From Membranipora membranacea (taxonomy: Eukaryota > Bryozoa > Gymnolaemata > Cheilostomatida > Membraniporidae), in the NCBI GenBank assembly GCA_914767715.1, contig OU612065.1:5208001-5272000 (forward strand): 64,000 nucleotides of DNA, in the 5' to 3' direction. Of this stretch, positions 1 to 33,000 are shown one piece after another. Numbering within the stretch: the first letter of the stretch is position 1; each line of letters opens with the position of its first letter. The position numbers and the translations under genes are program-made. The notes beneath the pieces are model-generated. The model did no database searches and was not told where the DNA came from. It was given only the letters and a program-made list of their open reading frames with translations.

Positions 1-651
1 TGCTAGAGTGACCAGTTTTTCTGCATCATTACCCGCAAGTTTGTCCATTGCCGCAGAATCCATCATGGTGAAATGTTTGTGTACCAAAGAAATGAGGAAA
101 AGGTCTTGGACGTTATTTTTGTTGGAGTTGCTCCTATGACTGAGTGAAACCGGTTTTGATCACTCTAAAGCTGAACATTCCTCCACACTCAAATCTGAAT
201 TGAACTACATAAATAGATTAATTGAACAAGTTTTGGGCGAAGAAATGTTTTATTTGTAATAAAAATGACAAATTGTTTATTTTTTATTAATATTAATGGT
301 TTAAAGTTGGCAATATATATTCCTTGTTTCCAGAGTGAAACTGCGATGTAAAATATGTATCAATGCCCATAAGGATCTGCTTTTACAACCAATGATTGCA
401 ACTAACAAATCAAAGTGAATATGACATAGGAATTTCCACATTGGGATATCCCTACTACCATTTTCCGGTATTCCCAGTCACGTGACGACGAGCTTCATCC
501 AATCAATTCCCAAACTAACCAGAACCAGACATTAAGAACCTCCACCCTCTCAAAGAATAGAATTAAATCTTTATTATCAAACTTTGATTTCACGTATTCA
601 ATTTTTGAACATGCAAAAACTTGGAATCCCTGCTTGAGTTTATTCCATAGA
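1..651. other. No gene seen
   Basis: AT-rich sequence with no open reading frame that looks coding on either strand, and no recognisable RNA gene. A gene reaching in from outside the window cannot be excluded. Confidence 0.5.
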
Positions 652-1078
652 CATCATACATGACAAGTTGGTAGACCCAGAAATCAGGAAGTCTCCGCGG
701 ACGAACTCCCGACCCGGAGTACCACTCTGCGTGTCCAGCAGTGAAGGTGTAATTTGGCCCTTGTTGTCATTTATTTCGAGCCAAAACTAGAGCATTCGTA
801 TTATGAAATGCGTAATTTTACCTGATTTTACAAATTATATTGTTGCACTTCATACGAACGAGGAGAGATAGTATGTTAATAGGCAATTATATATAGGTAT
901 ATGTACTGTGGGGGTAGGAAAACATAGATTCTCTTGCAACGAGAAGCTTAAAAAGTCGTCTGGGTGAAGGAAGCTGAAAAAAGGGAGGAAAAAGGGAGAT
1001 AGGGAGGAGGTGTAAAATACCCCTATAAACTGGGAGGCTCCTACCAAAAAGGGAGACTTGTCAGGCATGATAGACATA
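652..1078. mobile_element. MITE-like dispersed repeat, copy 1
   Basis: About 425 bp. It starts with CATACATGACAAGTTGG and ends with the imperfect complement GGGAGACTTGTCAGGCATGA, giving short terminal inverted repeats. A second copy in the same orientation lies at 49822-50208. The two share long stretches, including a purine-rich run around AGGGAGGAAAAAGGGAGATAGGGAGG. No coding capacity is visible, so this is a non-autonomous DNA element. The superfamily is not identified. Confidence 0.7.
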
Positions 1079-1515
1079 TATAATAAACCTAGACAGGACA
1101 CTATATGGAGCATTAGCATTGAAGCACTGAGACATTTAATTGTGGGCGACGTAACGACATTGGAAGGTGCAGACTGTAGAGCAATGATGTTATCGTTGAT
1201 TTACTTACCAAAATCCAGGTTTTTATTGTTGATAACTCGATCAAATATTTTGATGGGATTTTGGGTTTAAAAGTTACAATAGATTGAGCAGCTTGTCCTG
1301 AACAGTTTGATACTAATTTGAGGCAAAAAAATGTTCAAATTCAATATCCGATCAAAATTGATCGAGTTATGAACAAAAAACCTGGATTATGGACAGTAAA
1401 TCGATGATAAAATCGTTGCTTCTACACCTTCCAATGACGTTACGTCGCCCCACAATTAAGTGCCTCACTTTCAGCTATATACAGTGTCCTGTCTAGGTTT
1501 ATTATTAAGTCTATG
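1066..1515. mobile_element. Foldback element with long terminal inverted repeats
   Basis: The left arm (about 1066-1232) reads TAATAAACCTAGACAGGACA near its outer end. The right arm (about 1340-1515) returns as the complement, TGTCCTGTCTAGGTTTATTA. The arms pair over roughly 170 bp with mismatches and indels, including a CCAGGTTTTTATTG segment near the inner end. No protein is encoded. The element abuts the MITE just upstream, and its right end is copied again near 3350-3440. Confidence 0.65.
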
Positions 1516-1655
1516 ATGTTAGCTCATTAATCTTCTACTCAATAATCTGAAATGGCTAGCTTTTCAAGTAAAAAATCTATAGTATTTGATCAATTTGGAT
1601 AACTAAAGCAAAAATTTAACCTCGCTGCTATTTTCATCAGTTAAACCTAAACCTA
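1420..1655 (+). repeat. Direct repeat, copy 1 (partner 3342-3577)
   Basis: About 235 bp is repeated almost base for base 1.92 kb downstream, including AAATGGCTAGCTTTTCAAGT and ATTTTCATCAGTTAAACCTA. It spans the right arm of the foldback element plus 140 bp of flank. The pair flanks the 187-bp tandem repeats, so it may mark the ends of a larger element or a tandem duplication. Confidence 0.7.
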
Positions 1656-2621
1656 AACTCAGCAGCTTCTGCCGATCATTTTGATAGTCTTTTAAAAATT
1701 TTTTTTTTTTAATAATTGGAACTAAATGTTTTCTTTTATCGCTAGAACTTTCAATCAGGGCCCGGGCAAGAGGCTGTTGCTGTTAAATATTTTTGGTATC
1801 ATGCTTGGTGTTGCTCATCCATAAATGTTGGCTGGTATGTACCAGAATGTCTCTTTTTGGGTCTCGAATTTCAAAAAATTTCCGACGCCCCTCCCGCACC
1901 CTCCCCGCTTACACATGCCACGAACTACTCCACAGCTAAAAGGAGCACCCATTGGTAAATCCTTCTGACGTCCATGATCACAGTTACATACTGGTTGTTC
2001 AGAAGATCGGTTCTGGCCTGGCTTATCCGTTGGGAACAAATAGTGCTTAGCTTGATGAGTGTTACAACTGCTGTGTACTCAGTAATCTAGAAATCTGTTG
2101 CTATATTGCTGACTCCAGCAGACCCAATAAACATAATAGTATTTCAAAAGTTCATAAGATAGTGTTTCGTGGTCAGAATTGATGTATTATGATTTCCTAA
2201 ATTACCGGATTTAGCTGTTGCTTGTTTTATCAGGCTGCTAATATAATGTAAGAACGAGAAGAATGCTGCCGGGGCAGGAGGTCTCCCTTTACTTTTGACC
2301 CACCGAAGTGACCATTATATTAGCCACACAGAATATCGTCTACAATGAACTTCAATTTTATTTGAAGCTGTGTGAGGTCCGGCCTTGACTTGTTTACTTC
2401 CAACTATCTCGTTGGGTCACATTTCAATAATGGTGGTGGATATTTTGTTTAAGGTCATGACATTTCTTATTGTGTATGCCTGGCTCAAAATGAGCAAAAA
2501 AGCATTAAAAAAAAAGCGAGGATGAAATTAGTCATTTCTTTGGTAATTGTGTATTCACCTAGTAAATTCAATTGCTTGTTCCTCAATTATTTCAAGGAAG
2601 AAAGTCCTGAACTTCATGGTT
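1656..2621. other. No gene seen
   Basis: Intergenic DNA with short homopolymer runs. The stretch at 1665-1690 resembles the complement of the 187-bp tandem unit found downstream, suggesting it belongs to the same decayed element. A 74-codon minus-strand frame at 1815-2039 has no recognisable similarity or splice context and is not called. Confidence 0.45.
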
Positions 2622-3310
2622 ATACTTGAGCTACAAGGCAGAACAGACCATCAAAATGATTTCCACAAGCTACTGAATCTATTGCAATTTTTCAACTCAA
2701 AATCCCATCAAAATTAATAAGGAAATAAACTTGAAAACAGGGCTGAAACTGCAAAAAAAATTATAGCTTCGAGTCTAAGCACCGTTTTCAATAGCTTGCT
2801 TTTTCGATAATATTTGAGGTACAAAGCTAAACAGACTATTAAAATGGTCACCAGAAGCTGCTGAATTGATAGCAATTTTCAAACTCAAAATTCCAACAAA
2901 ATTGTTCGAGATATAAGCATTTAATCAGGACTGAAACAGCAAAAAAAATTATGGCTTTGAGTCTATGCACTGTTTTCAATAGCTTGGTTTTTGATAATAT
3001 TTGAGCTATGAAGCTAAACAGACTATCAAAATGGTCACCAGAAGCTGCTGAGTCTTTTGCAATTTTCAAACTCAAAATTCGATCAAAATTGTTTGAGATA
3101 TAAGCATTTATTAAGGACTGAAACTGCAAAAAAATTATAGCTTTAAGTCTATGCACCGTTTTCAATAGCTTGCTTTATTGATAACATTTGAGTTTTGAAG
3201 CTAAACAGACTATCAAAATGATCACCAGAAGCTTCTGAATCTATTGCAATTTTCAAACTTAAATTCCGATCGAAGCCAATTGAGTTCTCAACATTTAACC
3301 AGAGCTGGGA
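2622..3310 (+). repeat. Tandem repeat, unit about 187 bp, 3.7 copies
   Basis: The landmark CAATAGCTTG recurs near 2789, 2977 and 3163, giving a period of 186-188 bp. Each unit carries CAAACTCAAAATTC, a run of A after CTGAAAC, and GACTATCAAAATGGTCACCAGAAGC with point differences. Units differ by several percent, so the array is not brand new. Apparent reading frames across it are by-products of the repeat. Confidence 0.8.
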
Positions 3311-3341
3311 CAGGTAAATCAATGATAGCCATCAGTAAAAA

Positions 3342-3577
3342 TCACTGTTTCTACACCCTCCAGTGACGTCGCGTCACCATAATTAAGTGCCTCACTTCAG
3401 CTATATACAGTGTCCTGTCTAGGTTTATTATTAAGTCTATGATGTTAGCTCATTAATCTTTTACTCAATAATCTGAAATGGCTAGCTTTTCAAGTAAAAA
3501 ATCTATAGTATTTGATCAATTTGGATAACTAAAGCAAAAATTAAACCTCGCTGCTATTTTCATCAGTTAAACCTATT
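3342..3577 (+). repeat. Direct repeat, copy 2 (partner 1420-1655)
   Basis: Near-identical copy of 1420-1655, in the same orientation, lying immediately after the 187-bp tandem array. It lacks the left arm of the foldback element that precedes copy 1. Confidence 0.7.
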
Positions 3578-4450
3578 TGCAAATTTTATTTTTGTCCCAT
3601 TATAAGAATAATTTTTCTGAACAAAAATGATGCCCAAAAAATTGTTTTCAATTCATTTCCCTGAAAAATTCAAATACAAAGTCCATGACTTCCTAAACTG
3701 CAGACTTTGCCTGCCGGCGCAATGTTTGATTCAAGAAATAATCTTTATCTTGGATTGAGCTGTGATAACCTAGCTCGGGTTCCCAGGCTGTTGATCTTCA
3801 CGGTTTAATTATTCTGAGTTACTTTTTCATGCAAGCATTTTCAGTTCTCAAAGGTGCTGTAGTCAAATCTGAAATTCACTCTCAGCGAGTGATATGCAAT
3901 CGCGCTATTACAGGATTGCATATCAAAAAGTCATGAAGATTGGCCATGGTTGTGAAATCGAGGAAAGTTAGTTTCAATCTATACACAGTTTATATAATTT
4001 ATATCGACATCAAAAAATGCCTTCGTAATAAATACAAAAAAGACAATTTAAACTGGACGGAAACATTGTAGTAGAAAATCAGTAGCAATAATAAAACTGG
4101 GTTTGTTCAGATCATTTAACAAACATCATGTCACATGGACATATAATAGAAAAGCCGTAAGAATAACAAAGAAAACAGTATAATTATTAAGGCCAATAGA
4201 CCTATCAGATTAAATATGGAAATAACCTACAAGAGGGATGAAATAAGCTGCTGTACATGGACAGGTTATACATATTGTCGACTGTACATGGAGAAATCTT
4301 GCATCAGGAAAAAGTGCTGATGAATTAATATTATGAAGTGAAATTGCATTCTTTCCTGATTATTGGAAAGTGGACGTCAAAAAGAAAATAAGTGAGCCAG
4401 ATGAGAAATAATTGCAAAAGCAATTGGAAACCTAAATTTAACTCTTCACG
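3578..4450. other. 3' flank of the EYS gene
   Basis: This stretch lies downstream of the EYS stop codon on the minus strand and probably holds its 3' untranslated region. No convincing AATAAA signal on the minus strand could be picked out close to the stop. No other gene is visible. Confidence 0.4.
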
Positions 4451-27099
<22,649 letters not shown>

Positions 27100-28280
27100 C
27101 TCCAGATCACAGCTTTAAGCAGTCTTTTGGTCACATGCGTCTCTGAATTTCAATTAACCGCAATCCCCTTCTGCAGCATATCCCTAACAGTTTATAGAAA
27201 AATCCAACATTAATACTCATCATGACACAACCATTGCTGTCCTTTCAATAGAGTAAGTTGATCAAGGGGATAACCTTTCCAAACATATCAGTCATATTCA
27301 ACATCATTGAACATCGGAAGAAAAAAAAAAGAACAATGAATACAGTAATGGAATTTTTTAAATCCTTAATCTAAACCCCCATCAAGATAAAATTATCCGA
27401 CAAGTTTTCAGGAGTCACCCCAAGAGAATGGGTCGGCAGAAGTGCTACATAAACTAAAACAATTATCCAGCAACCATGCTCCCACCAGGAAAAATCAGAA
27501 GGACCCATCGGTATGCTGAGACATTTCTTTAGAAATTGAGCTGTAAAGTTTGGGTTTGCAAGCATGCAGGACTTAGTAGATAAGTCCAGTATCAACCTCC
27601 TACCACATTCACTGACAAATAGCATAACCACCACCACATAACATATCTTTCTATTATTATCCATTTATGAAAGGTTGATAATGCACTCAGGAAACATGCA
27701 TGCTTGCAAAACCTTGTCAACAGTGCCCTGCGAGGAGTTACTTATCAGTCATGGCCCCGTTAAATAAGTCTAAGCTTTTCCAATTATATAAATTAAAAAT
27801 ATATACTACTTGGACAGATAGCAGACTAATGTTTGAGGCCTAATGGTACTATATTTCTTCCTTTAGGTTGGGTCATAATGAAGCAGCTCTAGCACGAACC
27901 GATCACCCAAGATAGTAGTCATCATGGGAATGAGAGGTTTTAACTAAGTCGTAGCATTACTTCAAGCAGGACTGCTGTAATATCCAGCTTAGTTTGAGCT
28001 CTGGGTACAGAAGTCCCTACACTTAGTAATACCTATGCTTGAATTGGTAATAAGATAAGAAGCCTCTTATATTCATCTACTTATTGAGGTTCTTTAAAAG
28101 ATTAAACAGTTTAAAATTGACCTTATATAGATAGATGCAAGTACTAAGAGTCCTTGGTTGAAGCTGGTTGAAGCGCTCCAGCAATTGACTTAAACTTTAG
28201 TTCATCCATACAAGGAGTACCAGCTTGTAAAGAATGTTTTGACAAGCTTGTCAAGACAGGCTACAGCTTGTACTACTTCT

Positions 28281-28432
28281 ACCAAGGAGTAAAAGCACAG
28301 GTCTACTCCAATACCTAGGATTTTGGCAATGTTTGACTCAAGGGGGCAGTCAAACCAGGGAGAATGGATTCCATTCTCCCTGGTCAAACATTGCCAAAAT
28401 CGGGCCAGGTTTTGGAGTAGACCTGTGAGTAA
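28281..28432. mobile_element. Foldback element
   Basis: CACAGGTCTACTCCAA at 28296 returns as TTGGAGTAGACCTGTG ending at 28427. Inside, TTTTGGCAATGTTTGA pairs with TCAAACATTGCCAAAA, and CCAGGGAGAATGGA with TCCATTCTCCCTGG at the centre. It is preceded by ACCAAGGAGT, the core shared with other hairpins in the window. No coding sequence. Confidence 0.7.
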
Positions 28433-28524
28433 AAGGAAGGGCCCTCTTTTAAATCTTTGCTAGTCAGCTCAACTACACTTAGTCCTCCTATTTAGTGCAG
28501 AGAGTATATATCATAGTGTAAAGT

Positions 28525-28543
28525 CAAGGAGTTAAACTCCTTG
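28525..28543. repeat. Short palindrome of the CAAGGAGT family
   Basis: CAAGGAGTTAAACTCCTTG is a 19-bp near-perfect palindrome with the same core as the hairpins at 17259, 28281 and 49779. Confidence 0.6.
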
Positions 28544-29224
28544 GTAAAGTATCATGTAAAGACAACAACAAGGCATGGTATGGTGGTGGTTGGTATATAT
28601 ATATTACCAATAAGGAATAACATATTATCAAGCTAATTTATGGAACTTCCCCATTGCTTACTTCATAAATTAAGTCAGTTTCTTCTGGTCCCAGCAATGA
28701 ACTAAATCAGTTCATTGAGTTCAATCATGGAGAATGGAACTGGTTCAATGGTCCTAGAAATATTAATTGATTTATTTTTGAAAAATGCTACTCTCCATCT
28801 GCTGCCATGTTGTATACATTGACAACACAATGCAAAATGACCTATATGTGGATACTTGTCTATCATTGGTTTAGAGTAAAAATGAAAATAAATAAGCCAA
28901 TCAAAGCGGCGGCTTGAATTTGATTCTCTTTAAATTAGGCTGAGGCTCTCACATGAAATTTCTTTGGGTGGTACATGATCCTTCTCTACTTTTACTCTAT
29001 GAGCTCTTATTTTTTTCCCCAATACTATAGATATTCTAAAAAGTCATCAAGCCAATATATCTACTATCATTTTTGGATTACCAAAGAGAAAGAGCAGCTG
29101 CTGGTGTTTGGAGGTAAGGATTACTGTGCTCCAAAACACTCTCACTCAGGATTGAGCTGTACATACATTAGATTAGTTCAAGTTTAGCTCACTGAATAAG
29201 AGCATCTCAAAGCATGAAAATCTG

Positions 29225-29361
29225 GACTTACTATTAACAACTATGACATACCAACTTACTACAATAACAATGATCAACTTCTTACCTATGATTATCATAG
29301 GTAAGAAGTTGATCATTGTTATTGTAGTAAGTTGGTATGTCATAGTTGTTAATAGTAAGTC
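29225..29361. repeat. Perfect 137-bp palindrome
   Basis: Two 68-nt arms, perfectly complementary by eye, separated by a single T at 29293. Outer ends read GACTTACTATTAACAACTA and its complement. It lies about 640 bp upstream of the APP start codon. Palindromes of this length with no spacer are unstable, so it is either very young or an assembly product. Transcribed, it would form a long perfect hairpin. Confidence 0.9.
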
Positions 29362-29596
29362 ATTCATTGAATGCCTGGATTAGTTAGTTAGATATTTGTT
29401 GTTGCTGCTCTGGCTCTGCTGGTGTATTAAGGATAGATAGATATCCTCATATATATGGAGTTGCAACCATGTTTATCTTCCCACATATGATCATGATGAA
29501 CCACACCAACAAATTTTTTCTGTCTGTAGGGTGGTTAAAAGTGGGAATTTTGCACAGCAACTCTTTGGACAAAGTCTACACACACCAGATTTACCA

Positions 29597-29635
<39 letters not shown>

Positions 29636-30001
29636 CTGAATTTTCAGTGTACAGTTTATAATACAATTCAATTGTTGATGATTGTATTGGTTAATTCAGA
29701 ACTTTTATTTGCAGCTAGATATCAGATTGATTATGTATTTGATGATTTATTGTTGTTACATTCTTCTCCATTAGCCCTGGGCCACATACACTACTAACAC
29801 TTCTATCATGATCCTTTGTAACCACACAGAAGTGTAAATTCTGGTTTTTCCGTTAGTTCAGTCATACTACTGAGGTTGTAAATGAGTGCTTGGTGGTGGA
29901 TAGACTTGCTGTACTTGTAATTGATATTGTTCATCTGCCTGATAAGTAAAGTATCTTGATGTGCTTCTATTTTGCAGGATTCTGGTTTGACTAACGCCAA
30001 A

Positions 30002-33000
30002 ATGACGCTTTTACAACATGTAGCAGTGTTGATTGCAGGTGAGTAATCTTACTGTCTACTGACAACATAAGCTGCAATACTCTGTTGTAGCCAGAGGCTG
30101 TTGTCACGGTTGTAGTAGTTTGTCATCTGCAGCTCCTCAAGTCTGTTAATGAGACCGAGATGATAGTTATGTTTGTTAGCTGTGATATGCCGACTGAGAG
30201 TAATTATTATTTTTTCAAACTATAGTGCAGAAAACGAGTTACAAACTTATCCCACATAAAGTTTAATTACTTTGTTTCAGGTATACTGAGTGCCTTTGCA
30301 AATGGTAAGGAGTTGTATGAGCCATCTGTTGCCTTTGTTTGTGATCGTGGAGCTATGCACATGGACAGGGGTGTTGGTTGGGTGTCCGATCACTCCACCG
30401 ATTGTATGGAGGGTAAAGATGAAATATTAGCTTATTGTAAGAAGATGTATCCATCTCTTGAGATCACCAACATTGTGGAATCAAGTGAATACAAACATAT
30501 CAAAGGGTGGTGTGGTATTGGAAAGACCTGTAACACTATGGAAGCATTCAAAGTTCGGCCCTACAGGTAGGTTGTTGATTGATTAACGTATTGTACACAT
30601 GAATTGTTTGCATGCTAGTTTTTCCTGTGTTGGGTATTAAATGGCGTGCTGAATTACCTTCATAATAATTTATGCATTTTTATTGAATCTTGGTGCAATG
30701 CCATGAGTGTTAGATCAACCATGGTAATACTCTGAGCGGAGACTTCTATTACTTGTTGTGAGTTTATTGATGTTTGATAAATCACTTCCACAAAATACTC
30801 TATATTGATGATGTTGTTTTGATATTTGGCAGGTGTCTGACCGGCCCGTTCCAGAGTGACCCTCTTATAGTGCCTGAGAAATGTGTATTTGACCATGTAC
30901 ACCAGCCTGAGCAGTGTCATGGTTTTCAGTGGTGGAGCGAGGTTGCTCACAAAGCCTGTCGAGGACTTGAGCACATGAAAACAAAGAGCTTTGCTATGCT
31001 GCTGCCGTGCGGCACTGATGTCTTTACTGGAGTGGAATATGTGTGCTGCCCAGATGGTGAGCGCTGATTGTGACTGGGTTGAATGAAAGCCCGTGATAGT
31101 ATTATCCCATTTACTGATTATAACAAAATTGCAGGTACCCTCACTACATGGACGTAATATCTCATGTCAAGATATACATATCACCCACTGACATGACATG
31201 TTGGCTGCAAGCAAATTATATTCTGCCGAATTTATATGCATAAAGAAATCTATTAATCATTTTTAGCAAACAGCACTGTGTCTTCTACCACAACTGAGAC
31301 TCCATCCAAGCTGAAGTTGCCATCATTGAATGTGAAAGTATCGGCATCTGCTGTCTTATCCGTTAACACTGACAAGAAAGACAGCTCGAATATTGAAAAG
31401 GAAGAGCTGAAGGTAGTCGACTCCTACATGCACATGTCATCAAAAGACTTCAAGAAGTCAGAGCATACCTCCTTCACAAAGGCGAAGCAGAACCTTCTAA
31501 AACTCAACCATGGCAAAGTTTCAAAGGTTTGTATAGAATTAAACTTCCTGTCACTGCATCACTTGTTACAGGACATACATTTCTGTAACTTTTTCGAACT
31601 CGTTCAGTTACAGCTGCTTTATTCCTGTAAATATTTTCTGTTAGCTGTCAGTCATACGTTGGCATGACATTTATTATTACAGCTGATGAAAGAATGGGCT
31701 GAGGCCAGGAAACGGGTGATGGAAATGAAGGAAGTCGACGTAAAAGGAGCTGAGAAACTAAACAAGGAGATAACTCTGCGATTTCAGAATGAATATTTTG
31801 CTCTCCAATCAACAAGTAAGTGTGACCATACAACAAGTAAGTAGTGTGACCATACAACAAGTAAGTGTGACCATACAACAAGTAAGTGTGACCATACAAC
31901 AAGTAAGTGTGACCTTACAACAAGTAAGTGTGACCTTACGTTTATATTTTGCTGTCAATCTTTGTAAACCTACCTTTAGTTTGTTAGATTGCCTCAACAC
32001 CTAAAATATTTATGAGCGATAAAATAACATTAACATTTCATGATGATGCTGCTATTGAAACTAGGATTTTCCTCTGATGTGAGAAGTATTATACCTGGTG
32101 TTATCAATAGCTTTGTCCGGTTATATTATGCTTCGTGATTTTCAAGCTCCCTTCAACATTTCATATATACAGGTGACAAGAAGGTGACTCAGCTGGACGC
32201 CGTACATCTTCAGCATGTTCAGACCAACTTTGACGTGAAGAAAAGAAAAGCTGTTGAGAAACTTATGGAAGAAATCCAGAAACCAAAACCACAGGTGGGT
32301 CATTGTAAATAATATAGAATATGGGGATTTAAGAGTTATTTTTTATACGGCAGCGAAAGGTCTGTGCATATTATATTTCCGACAATATTGTTGGCGCCAG
32401 AAAGTATGCCCTATGTCTCTAAAACATGTGGAGTTATGGCTTTGCAGTTTCTATTCCCGTGTGCAAGTCCTGATAACTGTTTGAAAATAAAATCAAAGGC
32501 ATGCAGCTCCTGACAAAGCCTTTGATTATTGACAAGATTCCTTCTAAAAGAATTATTTATTACAGTCAGAACTTGAGTTTATGTCACTTGATAGTTTTGG
32601 CACAGTGGTGTGATGATAGTTTATCCTATTGACCCCTTCAGATCAATAAGCTCTAGGTGAGGTTCTACCACTTGTGTGACAAAGCAGCCGCAAGTCAATG
32701 GTCGCTGTCCTGTTACACAATTATTGGCTTTAGTGATTTCATTCACAGATGAGGTCTCGGCGCCGCGTCCTTCGAATTCTCATCAGAGGGGAGCTTCATG
32801 TAGTTAAAACATTCCTCTTATATCTCTCAAAATTTGTTGATTGATCAATTTGGCGACTGGATCTCTCTACTGTTCTTCTGTTGGTCTAAGAATGAGAGGT
32901 TACCGTACTTAGTTACTTAGTGGTATGAATGTGGTTGGCATAGTTTCAATGCTCCTTCTCATGTGTCGATTAGCTCTGATATCCATTATTTTTATGATTG

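Larger units (their letters stand above)
27100..30001. promoter_or_regulatory. Divergent intergenic region between EYS and APP
   Basis: About 2.9 kb separates two genes transcribed away from each other, so both promoters should lie here unless upstream non-coding exons extend beyond. TATTTTGCAG at 29968-29977 looks like a splice acceptor. This suggests the APP start codon lies in a second exon and that a 5' untranslated exon lies further upstream. The stretch also holds foldback repeats, a perfect palindrome and an (AT)n run (about 29598-29632). A 97-codon minus frame at 27371-27664 overlaps transposon-like sequence and is not called. Confidence 0.5.

Noticed and set aside
27371-27664. 97-codon minus-strand frame with a hydrophobic start
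   Set aside because: Its middle overlaps TTGCAAGCATG/GTCCAGTATCAACC repeat motifs found elsewhere in the window. No splice context and no family similarity.
31648-32004. Frames on both strands over the donor repeat
   Set aside because: They are produced by the 21-bp repeat; the real exon ends at 31815.
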